Of a stretch of 64,000 nt of DNA, positions 1 through 9,170 are shown piece by piece. Location of the stretch: contig JALWNK010000067.1 in assembly GCA_026995935.1 (NCBI GenBank), positions 1 to 64,000 on the forward strand, in the 5' to 3' direction. The position numbers and the translations under genes were made by a program. The notes under the pieces were generated by a model, which saw only the letters and a program-made list of their open reading frames with translations, did not search any database and was not told the origin of the DNA. Numbering within the stretch: position 1 is the first letter of the stretch; the number at the start of each line of letters is the position of its first letter. This DNA is from Deltaproteobacteria bacterium. GTDB lineage: Bacteria; Desulfobacterota; Dissulfuribacteria; Dissulfuribacterales; QOAL01.

Positions 1-48
1 CTCGAATCTCATAAGTTTGATCTCCTCCATTATATGTGCCCGGCTCAT
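1..48 (-). CDS. Transposase, N-terminal fragment at window edge
   Basis: On the minus strand a GGAGGT ribosome binding site (60-55) stands 6 nt before an ATG at 48, and the frame stays open to the window edge. The 16 visible residues include EEIKLMRFE. This resembles the beginning of helix-turn-helix transposases of the ISNCY/IS1202 type as I remember them. The direct repeats at 80-117 just upstream suit an insertion-sequence end. Only a fragment is visible, so the family is a guess. A small transcription factor is the alternative. Confidence 0.4.
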   Translation of the reverse strand, partial: MSRAHIMEEIKLMRFE

Positions 49-79
49 ATGGATACCTCCTAAACTCCCATATAAATCC

Positions 80-117
80 GGACAAGTTATGTGTTAAAAT
101 GGAGGACAATTTATTTG
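80..117. repeat. Two imperfect direct repeats, probable IS end
   Basis: GGACAAGTTATGTG (80-93) and GGACAATTTATTTG (104-117) match at 12 of 14 positions and start 24 bp apart. An inverted copy of the core, GGAATTGTCC, lies at 150-159. Repeated short motifs of this kind are typical of transposase-binding ends. They lie directly upstream of the probable transposase start on the minus strand. Confidence 0.45.
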
Positions 118-142
118 CTCGTAACACGCCGGTATGGCTTTG

Positions 143-171
143 TTGACAAGGAATTGTCCCGATAATAAACT
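143..171 (+). promoter_or_regulatory. Sigma-70-like promoter, outward from the IS end
   Basis: TTGACA (143-148), a 17-nt spacer and TAAACT (166-171). It would read rightwards into the efflux operon, leaving a leader of about 270 nt. Because it adjoins the IS-like end it could be an element-borne outward promoter. The 171-446 stretch has no recognisable RNA and only one possible small ORF. Confidence 0.4.
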
Positions 172-332
172 ATACCTGCAATCGGCTTGAAGAAACCGTC
201 CCGAAGGGAATATTCAGGTTTAGCAAAGGTCATAGGGGAAGGGAGTGGTACAACCTGTTACCGTTAGCCTCTTTTGTGCCTACCTATCTTGGTCCAGTCA
301 GGTATCTATTCTACCGTGTTTCAGGTTACACG

Positions 333-446
333 ATGGCGCTCTTGTCAAGACTAGCAGTCTGTTCCGGGCTTTCCCTTGGTATGGTTTTCTCAGGCGTGAG
401 TTATAGTGAAGAAAAATTTCTGTTTATGCCTTTTGGGGGTTGGTAA
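333..446 (+). CDS. Possible 37-aa secreted leader peptide ORF
   Basis: ATG at 333 gives 37 codons with a hydrophobic start (MALLSRLAVCSGLSLG) resembling a signal peptide and ending FMPFGGW. Its TAA overlaps the ATG of the efflux adaptor (TAATG at 444-448), an arrangement typical of translational coupling. The same frame is open without a stop from 147, so it could also be the tail of a decayed gene. No homologue is recognised and the ribosome binding site is weak. Doubtful gene. Confidence 0.22.
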   Translation: MALLSRLAVCSGLSLGMVFSGVSYSEEKFLFMPFGGW

Positions 447-1561
447 TGGTTGAAGCGACATTTCGAAATGGTTCAAATTTATTGTGTCCGTCCAATTGCA
501 AATCATTTTTTTTAATGGCTGTTGTTTCGCTTTTTGTCCTTTGCTCGTGCGGAGAGAAAGAGCCTGAGAAAAAACCAGAGGTGGTCAGGCCCGTAAAGAT
601 TCTGACAGTAAAGGACACCTCCGAGATTCTCACCCATGGTTTTCCAGGGGTTGTACGGGCAAGCCGAAGGGCCATACTGTCCTTTGAAGTCTCAGGCCCC
701 CTGGTTGAGCTTCCAGTTGAGGAAGGACAATTTGTAAATGAAGGGGATCTTATTGCCCAGATAGACACACGTGATTTTTTAACTGCAGTAAAACAGGCCC
801 TTGCGCTCTACCGGGAGGCAGAGCAGCAGTTCAGGCGTTACCAGGAGCTTTACGCCAAGAAACAGGTTTCAAAGGCCGACTTCGACAAGTATTTGGCTGC
901 AAGGGATGTGGCCAAGGCAAAACTGGAGGATGCCAAGAATGCCCTTTGCGACACCACCTTGACGGCCCCCTTCGACGGACTCATCGCAAAGAGATACGTT
1001 GAGAACTACTACAAGGTCAAGGCCAAGGAGCCCGTAGTCTCTCTACAGGATATTTCCAAGATCGAGATAGTGGTAAATGTTCCTGAGCTTGTAATGGCCG
1101 CCATAAGGGAAAGGAGTGCTGGAAAATCCTTTGCCACCTTTCAGGCCATTCCCGGAAAGAAGTTCCCCCTTGCCGTAAAGGAGTATTCCACCCAGGCAGA
1201 TCCTGCCACCCAGACCTATGAGGTGGTCTTCCAAATGGATCAGCCAGAAGAGGCAGACATACTTCCTGGAATGACTGCCACGGTACTTGCGGAATTCAAG
1301 AATTCCAAGGGCGCAAACATTATCGTTCCTGCCCTGGCCGTCCTTGATGCACCTGGTAACAGGCCCTATGTATGGGTCCTGGATAAAAAGGCAGTGGTTG
1401 TGCACAAGCGTTTCGTTAAGGTCGGCAGCCTGAAGGATTCTTGCTGCATTAAGATAACCTCCGGACTCAAGCCTGGGGAGACCATCGTGGTGGCTGGAGT
1501 GACAAAGCTTAGTGATGGCATGAGAGTAAGGCCCTGGGAGAAACAGCGAGAGGAAATCTGA
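446..1561 (+). CDS. RND efflux periplasmic adaptor lipoprotein
   Basis: Membrane fusion protein of an RND tripartite efflux pump, 371 aa. It links the inner-membrane pump encoded next to an outer-membrane channel. The start is taken as ATG 446, 6 nt after GGGGG and overlapping the preceding TAA. An in-frame TTG at 440 is the alternative. A hydrophobic segment ends in a lipobox-like LCSC with Cys at about residue 35, so it is probably a lipoprotein. Next come a barrel-sandwich (lipoyl-like) half at about 60-90, an alpha-helical hairpin at about 100-155 and the second lipoyl half containing TLTAPFDGLI. A beta-barrel region follows to the end. The stop is 2 nt before the pump gene, so they form one operon. 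Substrate is not evident. Confidence 0.88.
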   Translation: MVEATFRNGSNLLCPSNCKSFFLMAVVSLFVLCSCGEKEPEKKPEVVRPVKILTVKDTSEILTHGFPGVVRASRRAILSFEVSGPLVELPVEEGQFVNEGDLIAQIDTRDFLTAVKQALALYREAEQQFRRYQELYAKKQVSKADFDKYLAARDVAKAKLEDAKNALCDTTLTAPFDGLIAKRYVENYYKVKAKEPVVSLQDISKIEIVVNVPELVMAAIRERSAGKSFATFQAIPGKKFPLAVKEYSTQADPATQTYEVVFQMDQPEEADILPGMTATVLAEFKNSKGANIIVPALAVLDAPGNRPYVWVLDKKAVVVHKRFVKVGSLKDSCCIKITSGLKPGETIVVAGVTKLSDGMRVRPWEKQREEI

Positions 1562-1563
1562 GC

Positions 1564-4500
1564 ATGAACATTGCCGAATTTGCCATAAAGAAGAATGTCA
1601 TCACGTGGACACTCACAGTGGTCATGCTCTTTCTCGGATATTTTGCCTACAAGGGGTTGCCACGCCTTGAGGATCCAGAATTTGCCATCAAGGAGGCGGT
1701 GATTCTTACCCCCTATCCAGGTGCATCTCCCGAGGAGGTCCAGGAGGAAGTCACTGAGGTTATAGAAAAGGCCTGCCAGGAGATGGGGCAGCTTAAAAGG
1801 GTCGAGTCTTATTCAAGCCGCGGCATGTCCCTGGTGCATGTGTACATAAAGGACAAGTACAGAAAGAACGACCTTCCCCAGGTGTGGGATGAACTCAGAA
1901 GGCGCATGGCAGATCATCAGGGTGAGCTTCCTCCAGGTGCCGGGCCCATTACGGTAAATGACGCCTTTGGCGACGTATTTGGTGTCTATTTCGCCCTGGT
2001 GGGAGATGGATACACCTTTGCGGAGCTCAAGGAGGTGGCGGACCTCCTGCAGCGCGAGCTTCTTGTTGTTAAGGATGTAAAGAAGGTCGAGCTTTTCGGT
2101 GTCCGTCCAGAGGCCGTTTACGTGCAAATGTCCCGGTCCAAGATGGCTGCCCTTGGAATCACGAGGCAGCAGATTTTTGATGCCTTGAGGGCCAAGAATC
2201 TTGCAGTGGACTCGGGACGCATAAGGTTTGGCACCCAGTACCTGGCCATTAATCCCACCGGTGAGTTCAAGTCGGAGAAGGACTTTGGAAATCTCTTTAT
2301 CGCCTCTAAAAAGGGCCGACTCATTTATCTAAAGGACGTTGCCACCATAAAACGAGGCTACATGGAGCCTCCCAGCAAGATACTGAGGGTAAATGGCAAG
2401 GAGGGCATCGGTATTGCCATATCCACGGTGCTTGGCGGTAATGCCGTCACCATGGGCAATGCAGTGCTAAAACGGTTGGAAGAGCTGAAGGGCCAGATAC
2501 CTATTGGTATGGACCTTGTGGAAATAGCAATGCAGTCAAAGAGCGTGACCAAGGCGGTAAACGGCTTTGTCACCAATCTGCTTGAGTCCGTGGCCATTGT
2601 CATAGTGGTCCTTGCCGTGTTCATGGGGGTTCGTTCGGGAATTATCATCGGCTTCATCCTCATTCTGACCATTGCCGCAACCTTCGTGGTAATGGGTTAT
2701 TACCACATAACCCTTGAGCGCATCTCCCTTGGTGCCCTGATTATTGCCCTTGGTATGCTGGTGGATAATGCCATAGTGGTGGTGGATGGCATGAAGGTCA
2801 AGATGCAGCAGGGCATGGACGGCCTTCAGGCAGCCAAGGAGGTTGTAGGGCAAAACGCCATGCCCCTTCTTGCGGCAACTGCCGTTGCCATTATGGCCTT
2901 TGCATCCATAGGAGGCATGTCGAATTCAACGGGTGAGTATTGCCAGTCCCTCTACTATGTGATTCTCATCTCTCTTTCCCTTTCATGGCTTACTGCCGTG
3001 ACTACCACCCCCCTTGTTACAAAGAAGTTTGTTCTTGGCAAAAAAGACAAGGGCAGTGGTGGGGGCGAAGAGGCCTACGGAGGAAGGTTTTATGCCATTT
3101 ACAGGAACCTTCTAAGGCTTGCCATTGGTCACAGGTGGGTAACCATAGGTATAGTGGTGGGTCTTTTTGCACTCTCCGTGTTTGGCTTTGGCTTTGTGAA
3201 GCAGCTCTTCTTTCCCGCTTCCACAAGGCCCCAGTTCATGGTGGAGTGTTTCTTCAGGGAAGGCATTCATATAGATGAAACAGCCCGCCAGGTGAAAAAG
3301 ATAGAAAAATATCTCATGAAGCAGGAAGGGGTCACCCAGGTGGCATCTGCCATAGGGGGAGGTCATCCGCGTTTTCTCCTGACCTATGGGGTCCCAGTTG
3401 AGGCGGCCAACCAGTATTCAAGCATCCTTGTCTCTGTGGATGACTACAAAAAGATAGATGAGATGCAGCCCAGGTTCCAAAAGGATCTGGAGTCCATGTT
3501 CCCTGATGCTGTCATAAACGTAAAAAAGTTCAATCTCGGCCCTGCAAACGGAGGAAAGATACAGCTTAGGATTTACGGAGACGATCCGGAGGAGCTGAGG
3601 GCCCTTGCCCACAAGGCCGTAAAGATAATGCGGCAGGAAAACGCCAAGGCCGTACGGACAGAATGGGGGGAAAAGGTGAAGGTTCCGGTACCCATTATTG
3701 CCGAGGACAGGGCCATGGCACTTGGAATTACCCGGCCCATGGTGGCCCAGGCAATAGAGGCCAACTTTTCAGGAAAGACTGTGGGCGTTTACCGGGAGGG
3801 AGTGAACCTTCTTCCCATAATCGCCAGGGCCCCTGAAAAGGAGCGGGATGCCATAGAGGATCTCAGCGAGATACAGCTTTTCAGCCCCATGGCAGGAAAG
3901 TATGTGCCCATACTCCAGGTCCTCAACGGCATCGAGACCAGGTGGGAAAACGCCAGGGTATCCAGGTGGCACCGGAGGCAGATGATAAAAATACACGCTG
4001 ACCCTAGGCAGGAACTTCCAGCCGAGCTCATGGCACGTGTCAAGCCAAGGATTGAGCAGGCCATGGGCGTTGATCTTTCGGCATACAGGGGAAAGCCCCT
4101 TGAAAAGGGAGAGAAGTGGACTGCCTCAACCATTCCCATAAAGTACGATGATATAATTCCCCTGAAGGGCAGGCCAGGCTATTCCATTGCCTGGGGAGGG
4201 GAGCTTGAGGACTCTTCAGACTCACAGAAACAGCTTGCTGCAAACATCCCCATTTATTTTGGCATGATGGTGCTTATTGTGATCTGCATGTTTAACGCAT
4301 TCAGGCAGCCGCTAATAATCTGGCTCACCGTACCCCTTGCCCTTATAGGCGTAACTGCCGGCCTTCTGCTACTTCGTCAGCCCTTTGGCTTCATGGCGCT
4401 TTTGGGGCTTATGAGCCTCTCCGGCATGCTCATAAAGAACGCCCTTGTCCTTATTGACCAGATAGACATAAACGTGCGTTCCGGCATGAAGGGGATGGAG

Positions 4501-4701
4501 GCCATCATTGAGTCGGGGGTTTCCAGGATGCAGCCTGTTATGATGGCCGCCCTTACCACCATGATGGGCATGATTCCTCTCTTTAAGGACGCCTTTTTCG
4601 TGTCCATGGCAGTTACCATCGTCTTTGGCCTTGGCTTTGCCACTGTACTTACCCTGGTGTTTGTGCCGGTTCTTTACGCAACCTTTTTCAAGATAAGATG
4701 A
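1564..4701 (+). CDS. RND family efflux permease (AcrB-like)
   Basis: Proton-driven inner-membrane efflux pump of 1045 aa, the usual size for AcrB/HAE1-type RND proteins. It has an N-terminal transmembrane helix at about 12-30 and two large periplasmic loops at about 40-335 and 560-860. Two clusters of membrane helices follow each loop. The fourth-helix region contains the acidic motif LVDNAIVVVDG, which carries the proton-relay aspartate position of the family. It follows the adaptor by 2 nt and overlaps the next gene by 4 nt (ATGA). The substrate, drug or lipid, cannot be deduced. Heavy-metal CusA-type signatures were not evident. Confidence 0.92.
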   Translation: MNIAEFAIKKNVITWTLTVVMLFLGYFAYKGLPRLEDPEFAIKEAVILTPYPGASPEEVQEEVTEVIEKACQEMGQLKRVESYSSRGMSLVHVYIKDKYRKNDLPQVWDELRRRMADHQGELPPGAGPITVNDAFGDVFGVYFALVGDGYTFAELKEVADLLQRELLVVKDVKKVELFGVRPEAVYVQMSRSKMAALGITRQQIFDALRAKNLAVDSGRIRFGTQYLAINPTGEFKSEKDFGNLFIASKKGRLIYLKDVATIKRGYMEPPSKILRVNGKEGIGIAISTVLGGNAVTMGNAVLKRLEELKGQIPIGMDLVEIAMQSKSVTKAVNGFVTNLLESVAIVIVVLAVFMGVRSGIIIGFILILTIAATFVVMGYYHITLERISLGALIIALGMLVDNAIVVVDGMKVKMQQGMDGLQAAKEVVGQNAMPLLAATAVAIMAFASIGGMSNSTGEYCQSLYYVILISLSLSWLTAVTTTPLVTKKFVLGKKDKGSGGGEEAYGGRFYAIYRNLLRLAIGHRWVTIGIVVGLFALSVFGFGFVKQLFFPASTRPQFMVECFFREGIHIDETARQVKKIEKYLMKQEGVTQVASAIGGGHPRFLLTYGVPVEAANQYSSILVSVDDYKKIDEMQPRFQKDLESMFPDAVINVKKFNLGPANGGKIQLRIYGDDPEELRALAHKAVKIMRQENAKAVRTEWGEKVKVPVPIIAEDRAMALGITRPMVAQAIEANFSGKTVGVYREGVNLLPIIARAPEKERDAIEDLSEIQLFSPMAGKYVPILQVLNGIETRWENARVSRWHRRQMIKIHADPRQELPAELMARVKPRIEQAMGVDLSAYRGKPLEKGEKWTASTIPIKYDDIIPLKGRPGYSIAWGGELEDSSDSQKQLAANIPIYFGMMVLIVICMFNAFRQPLIIWLTVPLALIGVTAGLLLLRQPFGFMALLGLMSLSGMLIKNALVLIDQIDINVRSGMKGMEAIIESGVSRMQPVMMAALTTMMGMIPLFKDAFFVSMAVTIVFGLGFATVLTLVFVPVLYATFFKIR

Positions 4702-7118
4702 GACCTGTGGAGTTTAAGAATATGTCCAGGTTATTGAAAATATCCATTCTACTTATGATATTTCTTGGATTTTCTGCACTGGCCTTTGCAGAAAACCCTT
4801 CCAAAAGGCAGTGCAACATCACCCTTGATAAGCCAAGGCTTGTCCGGGTGGGCTTTGTGACAGACGGCTCCACCGAGCAGGACAAGGCTCTTGTACGAAT
4901 TTACAAAAGGCAGCTAAAAAGCACCCTGCCTCCCTATTACAAGGTGATGTTTTCACCAAAGTGGACCTTATCTGGCCGGGATTCAAGGGCGGATACAAAA
5001 AAGGCACTTAAACGCCTTTTTTCACCTGGCGGGCCAGACGTGATATTTGCCCTGGGAGTGGTCTCCTCCACCCAGGCCCTTTCCTTAAAGAGGCTTCCGA
5101 AACCGGTTATTGCCCCCTTTGTCTCCCGTTTTGCCCTGGAACGGAAATTTGAAATCACGGGAAATAAAACGAAAAGCATCCCAAACTTTATCTACCTCAA
5201 TATGCTCTATTCCCTGGATGATGACCTTTCAACCTTCCAGGAGATTGCCCCCTTTAAGCGCTGCCTGGTCCTTTTTGATGAGCGGGAGCTGTCTTCCATG
5301 GAGTGGCTGAAAGAGAAGGCGAAGGAGTTCGGTAAAAAGCATGCACTTCAAATGGATGTCCTGGGGGCCAGCTCCTCTGCGGATGAGGTACTAAAAAAAC
5401 TTCCAGAGGGAATCGATGCCGTGTTCGTTGGACCCCTTTGGCACATGGATGAAGAGGAGCAGAGAAGGCTCGCCCAGGGACTAATTGGAAAGGACGTTGC
5501 AGGCTTTGGCCTTTGGAGCCAGAAACAGGTGGAGCTTGGTCTTCTGGCAAGCCTTGTTCCCAAAGACAAGCAGGAGATACTTGCCAGGAGGACTGCCGTG
5601 GCACTCCTTGATGTGCTGCATGGCAAGGTGCCATCTGGACTCCGCGTGGATTTTTCCAATGAAAGCGATCTTATAATCAACATGGCCACTGCCAGAAGGC
5701 TTGGTGTGTATCCCAACCTGGTTCTTCTTACAAAGGCCACGGTGCTGAACGAGAAGGAGACAGAGGGCAGGCATCTCAACATAGCCAGGGCCGTCAAGGA
5801 GGCCATCTCAGCAAACCTGCATCTTCAGTCTGCCAGGGTTAACGTCAAGGCAGGAGAGCATGCGGTAAGGGAAAAGATGGCAGAGCTTCTTCCCAGGGTG
5901 GATATAGGTACTGGCTACAGGGCCCTTGATCAGGATCGCTCCAAGGCGGCATCGGGTCTTAACCCGGAAAGGGCCTGGACAGGCACTGCTGAGGGGACGA
6001 TTCTTCTTTATTCAGAGGAAAAGTGGGCAAAATACACGGCAGAATCCCACCTTCAAAGGGCGAGGCGGATGCGCAAGGAAAAGGTCCGACTTGATGTCAC
6101 CTATGACGCCTCTGTTGCCTACTTGAATGTGCTGCGCGCACAAACCATAGAGAGAATCTACAAGGAGAATCTCAAGCTTACCAAGGCAAATCTGGAGCGG
6201 GCAAAGATAAAGGTGCGTACAGGCGCGGCAGGCCCTGACGAGGTGTACAGGTGGGAGTCAAAGTTTGCAAACGACCGGCGTGAGGTCCTTTACAGGGAAT
6301 CAGATACTATGGACGCCATGGAGGCCCTGAACAGAATACTTCACAGGCCACTGGACGAGGCCTTTGTGCCCGAGGAAGCAAGCCTTAGTGATCCGCTTTT
6401 TATAATGGGAGACAAATTCTACCTTAGGCTCATGGACAATCCCTTGCTTTTGAGAAAATTCAAGAGATTTGCCGCAAGGGAGGCGTTATCTGTACGGCCA
6501 GAGCTAAAGGGTTTTGACGAGGCCATTAAGGCCAAGGCCAGGCTTGCATCGGGGGCTAGGAGGGAGCTTTGGCTGCCGGATTTTACAGTAGAATGGAAGG
6601 TGGATCAGTATTTAGCCGAGGATGGCCACGGTAGGAGAGAGGGAACCTCCTTTGACGATACGGATTGGAATGTTGGCGTGTTCGCTCGAATTCCCCTTTT
6701 TGAGGGTGGAAAGACAGCAGCAAAGGCGGGAAGGCTCGAACAGGAGGTGTCAAAGCTCCAGATTGACAGAAACGCCGTTGCCGAGATCATCGTACAGCGC
6801 GTGCTTTCTTCAATCAACCGCACCAGGGCCTCCTATCCTTCCATAAGTCTTACAAGAGAGGCCGCTAGTGCAGCCAGGAAAAACCTGGACCTGGTAACAG
6901 ACTCCTACATTCATGGAATAAAGACCATAATAGACCTTTTGGATGCGCAAAACCAGTATCTCAATGCCGAGCTTGACGCTGCCAACGCGGTTTACAATTT
7001 TTTGATTGATTTCATGGGGGTACAAAGGGCCATGGGAGAGTTCATAATCTTCATGCCACAGGAAGAGCGCCAGGAGTGGATGGAAAGGGCACGGCAGGCA
7101 TTGGGATTAAACCGGTAA
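4698..7118 (+). CDS. Binding-protein-like domain fused to TolC channel
   Basis: 806-aa secreted protein with two parts. Residues about 10-32 form a signal peptide (SALAFA cleavage region). Residues about 45-325 look like an ABC_sub_bind-type periplasmic binding fold: an opening VRVGFVTDGS strand, PDVIFALGVVSS, IDAVFVGPLW, and a LGVYPN tail before the second part. Residues about 355-800 show the long helices and repeats of TolC-type outer-membrane efflux proteins. Ordinary TolC homologues have 420-500 aa. The start ATG at 4698 overlaps the pump stop (ATGA); ATG 4722 would shorten the n-region. Third gene of the adaptor-pump-channel operon, so it should be the exit duct. The role of the added domain is unknown. 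Confidence 0.8.
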   Translation: MRPVEFKNMSRLLKISILLMIFLGFSALAFAENPSKRQCNITLDKPRLVRVGFVTDGSTEQDKALVRIYKRQLKSTLPPYYKVMFSPKWTLSGRDSRADTKKALKRLFSPGGPDVIFALGVVSSTQALSLKRLPKPVIAPFVSRFALERKFEITGNKTKSIPNFIYLNMLYSLDDDLSTFQEIAPFKRCLVLFDERELSSMEWLKEKAKEFGKKHALQMDVLGASSSADEVLKKLPEGIDAVFVGPLWHMDEEEQRRLAQGLIGKDVAGFGLWSQKQVELGLLASLVPKDKQEILARRTAVALLDVLHGKVPSGLRVDFSNESDLIINMATARRLGVYPNLVLLTKATVLNEKETEGRHLNIARAVKEAISANLHLQSARVNVKAGEHAVREKMAELLPRVDIGTGYRALDQDRSKAASGLNPERAWTGTAEGTILLYSEEKWAKYTAESHLQRARRMRKEKVRLDVTYDASVAYLNVLRAQTIERIYKENLKLTKANLERAKIKVRTGAAGPDEVYRWESKFANDRREVLYRESDTMDAMEALNRILHRPLDEAFVPEEASLSDPLFIMGDKFYLRLMDNPLLLRKFKRFAAREALSVRPELKGFDEAIKAKARLASGARRELWLPDFTVEWKVDQYLAEDGHGRREGTSFDDTDWNVGVFARIPLFEGGKTAAKAGRLEQEVSKLQIDRNAVAEIIVQRVLSSINRTRASYPSISLTREAASAARKNLDLVTDSYIHGIKTIIDLLDAQNQYLNAELDAANAVYNFLIDFMGVQRAMGEFIIFMPQEERQEWMERARQALGLNR

Positions 7119-7231
7119 GCTCCTGCAAGAATTTGGGCTAAAATTAACCGGATTTTTTTACTATTTTTTGTTTTATTATTTGTCAGGTCGGTTATTATCA
7201 AGGTAGAAAAAAGAAAGGAGAAGAAAATCTT

Positions 7232-7762
7232 ATGAAGATGTTTGCCACAAGAGTTGTTTTGTCACTGTTTTTTCTCATTTGTCTAACTGGTGTTTCCGCC
7301 TTTGGGGGACAGGCCACCTTAAAGATACTTGCCCCATGGCAGGGAAAGGGGCAGGTTTTCAAGGTGGCTCCCAACAAGGTGAAGGTCGTGGGGGCATTCG
7401 ATGGAATCATGTACATTGACCAGGGCAAGGGTGAGCTTGATGCGGCTGTTTTCATGTGTCCTGGAACAGAATACATCAACCTCGATACCAAGCAGGCCAC
7501 CATTAACGCAGACTGCATGATCTCCAAGGGGAAAAACAGGGTCGCCTATGCTAAGCTCACTGCAAAGGGAAAGATGGGCGCATTGGATGGCGATTTTGTC
7601 ATAGTTGGTGGCGAGAAAAAGTGGAGGGGCATGTCAGGCAAGGGGAAGGTTACCATTCGTACGGCCCTTGGGGCAACCGCCCTTAACAAAAAGACAGGGG
7701 AGCTTATAAACTCCGCTGCTGGCCTTGCGGTCTGGCCGGCCTTGAAAGTGAACCTGCCGTAG
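7232..7762 (+). CDS. Secreted protein of unknown function
   Basis: 176 aa, not recognised. A signal peptide is clear (hydrophobic residues 8-20, SAFG cleavage region), preceded by AAGGAG 11 nt before the ATG. The mature part is rich in beta-prone and glycine-containing segments (KVKVVGAFDG, GALDGDFVIVGG, RGMSGKGKVTIRTA), suggesting a small beta-barrel or sandwich. It has two cysteines, which could form a disulfide. It lies 113 nt after the efflux operon on the same strand, with a short AT-rich gap and no obvious terminator, so co-expression is possible. Confidence 0.6.
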   Translation: MKMFATRVVLSLFFLICLTGVSAFGGQATLKILAPWQGKGQVFKVAPNKVKVVGAFDGIMYIDQGKGELDAAVFMCPGTEYINLDTKQATINADCMISKGKNRVAYAKLTAKGKMGALDGDFVIVGGEKKWRGMSGKGKVTIRTALGATALNKKTGELINSAAGLAVWPALKVNLP

Positions 7763-7784
7763 GGTGCTGATTTACGTTTTTTAT

Positions 7785-7806
7785 GGGGCCGGCAGGGGTC
7801 GGCCCC
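7785..7806. other. GC-rich hairpin between genes
   Basis: GGGGCCG (7785-7791) pairs with CGGCCCC (7800-7806) around an 8-nt loop. No T-run follows on either strand, so it is not a standard intrinsic terminator. It lies between the secreted-protein gene and nhaA and may stabilise the mRNA end. Confidence 0.3.
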
Positions 7807-7853
7807 TGAAGGAATTTGAAGGATTTTAACGTCCCTGCTTACAGGAATAGACA

Positions 7854-9170
7854 TTGAGTCAGGAAGCCAAACGCACATTTTTTGAGCGATTTGTCCAATC
7901 CCAGGCCTTTGGTAGCATAATCCTCATGCTTGCCGCTGTTACGGCGGTAATATGGGCAAACTCCAGCTGGTCACAGTTTTACAAGCATCTAAGCCATCTG
8001 GATATAGGGGTCATATTTGCTGGTAAGACCTATCATATGGGCCTTGCCCACTGGGTAAAAGATGGGCTTATGACCATCTTTTTCTTTGTGGTTGGGCTTG
8101 AGATAAAGAGAGAAGTGCTTCTTGGGGAGCTGTCGTCCATGAGGAAGGCAACTCTTCCTGTGCTTGCTGCTGTAGGCGGCAGTGTGACCCCTGCCCTTAT
8201 CTACTACTACTTTAACAGAAGTGGTGCTGCCCTTTCCGGCTGGGGCATTCCCATGGCAACAGACATTGCCTTTGCAATAGGGATACTCGCCCTTCTTGGA
8301 AGTAGAGTCCCTACGGGGCTCAAGGTATTCTTGACGGCCCTCGCCATTGTAGACGATCTCATTGCCGTACTGGTTATTGCCATATTCTATACTGCAGAAA
8401 TCCACATAAAGAGCCTTGTTGCGGCAGCGTTTTTCCTCTTTCTGTTTTACCTGGCAGTAAAGTCAAAGAGCAGGAGGCCCTTTCTTTACCTTATGCCTGC
8501 CATAGGTGTCTGGGCAAGTTTCATGGTTTCTGGCATTCACGCAACCATTGCCGGTGTCCTGATAGCCCTGCTCGTGCCTGTAAAGTCGCGGATTGATCCA
8601 GGCAGGTTTCTTGAGCAGGTAAAAGAAAGCATAGAAAGGCTTGCTGGTACCGGGCCTTTGACCCGCGACAGTCTCACCTACAACAAGGAACAGTGGAAAC
8701 TGGTGGAAGAGATCTATCTTTCAGCAGACGACATGATTCCGCCTGGAATATTTCTTGAAAAGCACCTTCATCCCGTTCAGGCCTTGTTCATTTTGCCCCT
8801 TTTTGCCCTTTTTGCAGCAGGGGTAACCATAAACGCCCAGACCTTTGAGTCTTTCCCAGGCCCGGTGAGCCTTGGAGTAATCAGTGGCCTTATACTTGGC
8901 AAGCAGATCGGAATCACCCTTTTCAGCTGGCTCGCCATAGTCACAGGACTTGCGGACCTTCCCGAGGGGGTGGGCTGGACACACATCTGGGGAGTAAGTA
9001 TCCTTGCAGGCATTGGTTTTACCATGTCAATCTTTATTAGTGAGCTTGGCCTCGGCTCCCCTGCCCTGGTGGATGAGGCCAAGATATCCATATTCATTGC
9101 CTCGTTACTGGCAGGGGGTTTGGGTTATCTGGTTCTGAGAAAAACCCTTCCAGCCAGTGAAAACACCTGA
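7854..9170 (+). CDS. nhaA: Na+/H+ antiporter NhaA
   Basis: Inner-membrane antiporter exchanging intracellular Na+ for protons; 438 aa with about 12 hydrophobic segments. The family's ion-binding aspartates are visible: ATDIAF (Asp137) and AIVDDLI (Asp167, Asp168). The N-terminal VVGLEIKREVL and C-terminal GIGFTMSIFI motifs are also typical. The only suitable start is TTG 7854, with AGGA 8 nt upstream. A central insertion at about 235-290 is longer than in the E. coli protein. The 3' end overlaps the potassium channel gene by 14 nt, suggesting co-transcription and a joint role in cation balance. Confidence 0.93.
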   Translation: MSQEAKRTFFERFVQSQAFGSIILMLAAVTAVIWANSSWSQFYKHLSHLDIGVIFAGKTYHMGLAHWVKDGLMTIFFFVVGLEIKREVLLGELSSMRKATLPVLAAVGGSVTPALIYYYFNRSGAALSGWGIPMATDIAFAIGILALLGSRVPTGLKVFLTALAIVDDLIAVLVIAIFYTAEIHIKSLVAAAFFLFLFYLAVKSKSRRPFLYLMPAIGVWASFMVSGIHATIAGVLIALLVPVKSRIDPGRFLEQVKESIERLAGTGPLTRDSLTYNKEQWKLVEEIYLSADDMIPPGIFLEKHLHPVQALFILPLFALFAAGVTINAQTFESFPGPVSLGVISGLILGKQIGITLFSWLAIVTGLADLPEGVGWTHIWGVSILAGIGFTMSIFISELGLGSPALVDEAKISIFIASLLAGGLGYLVLRKTLPASENT

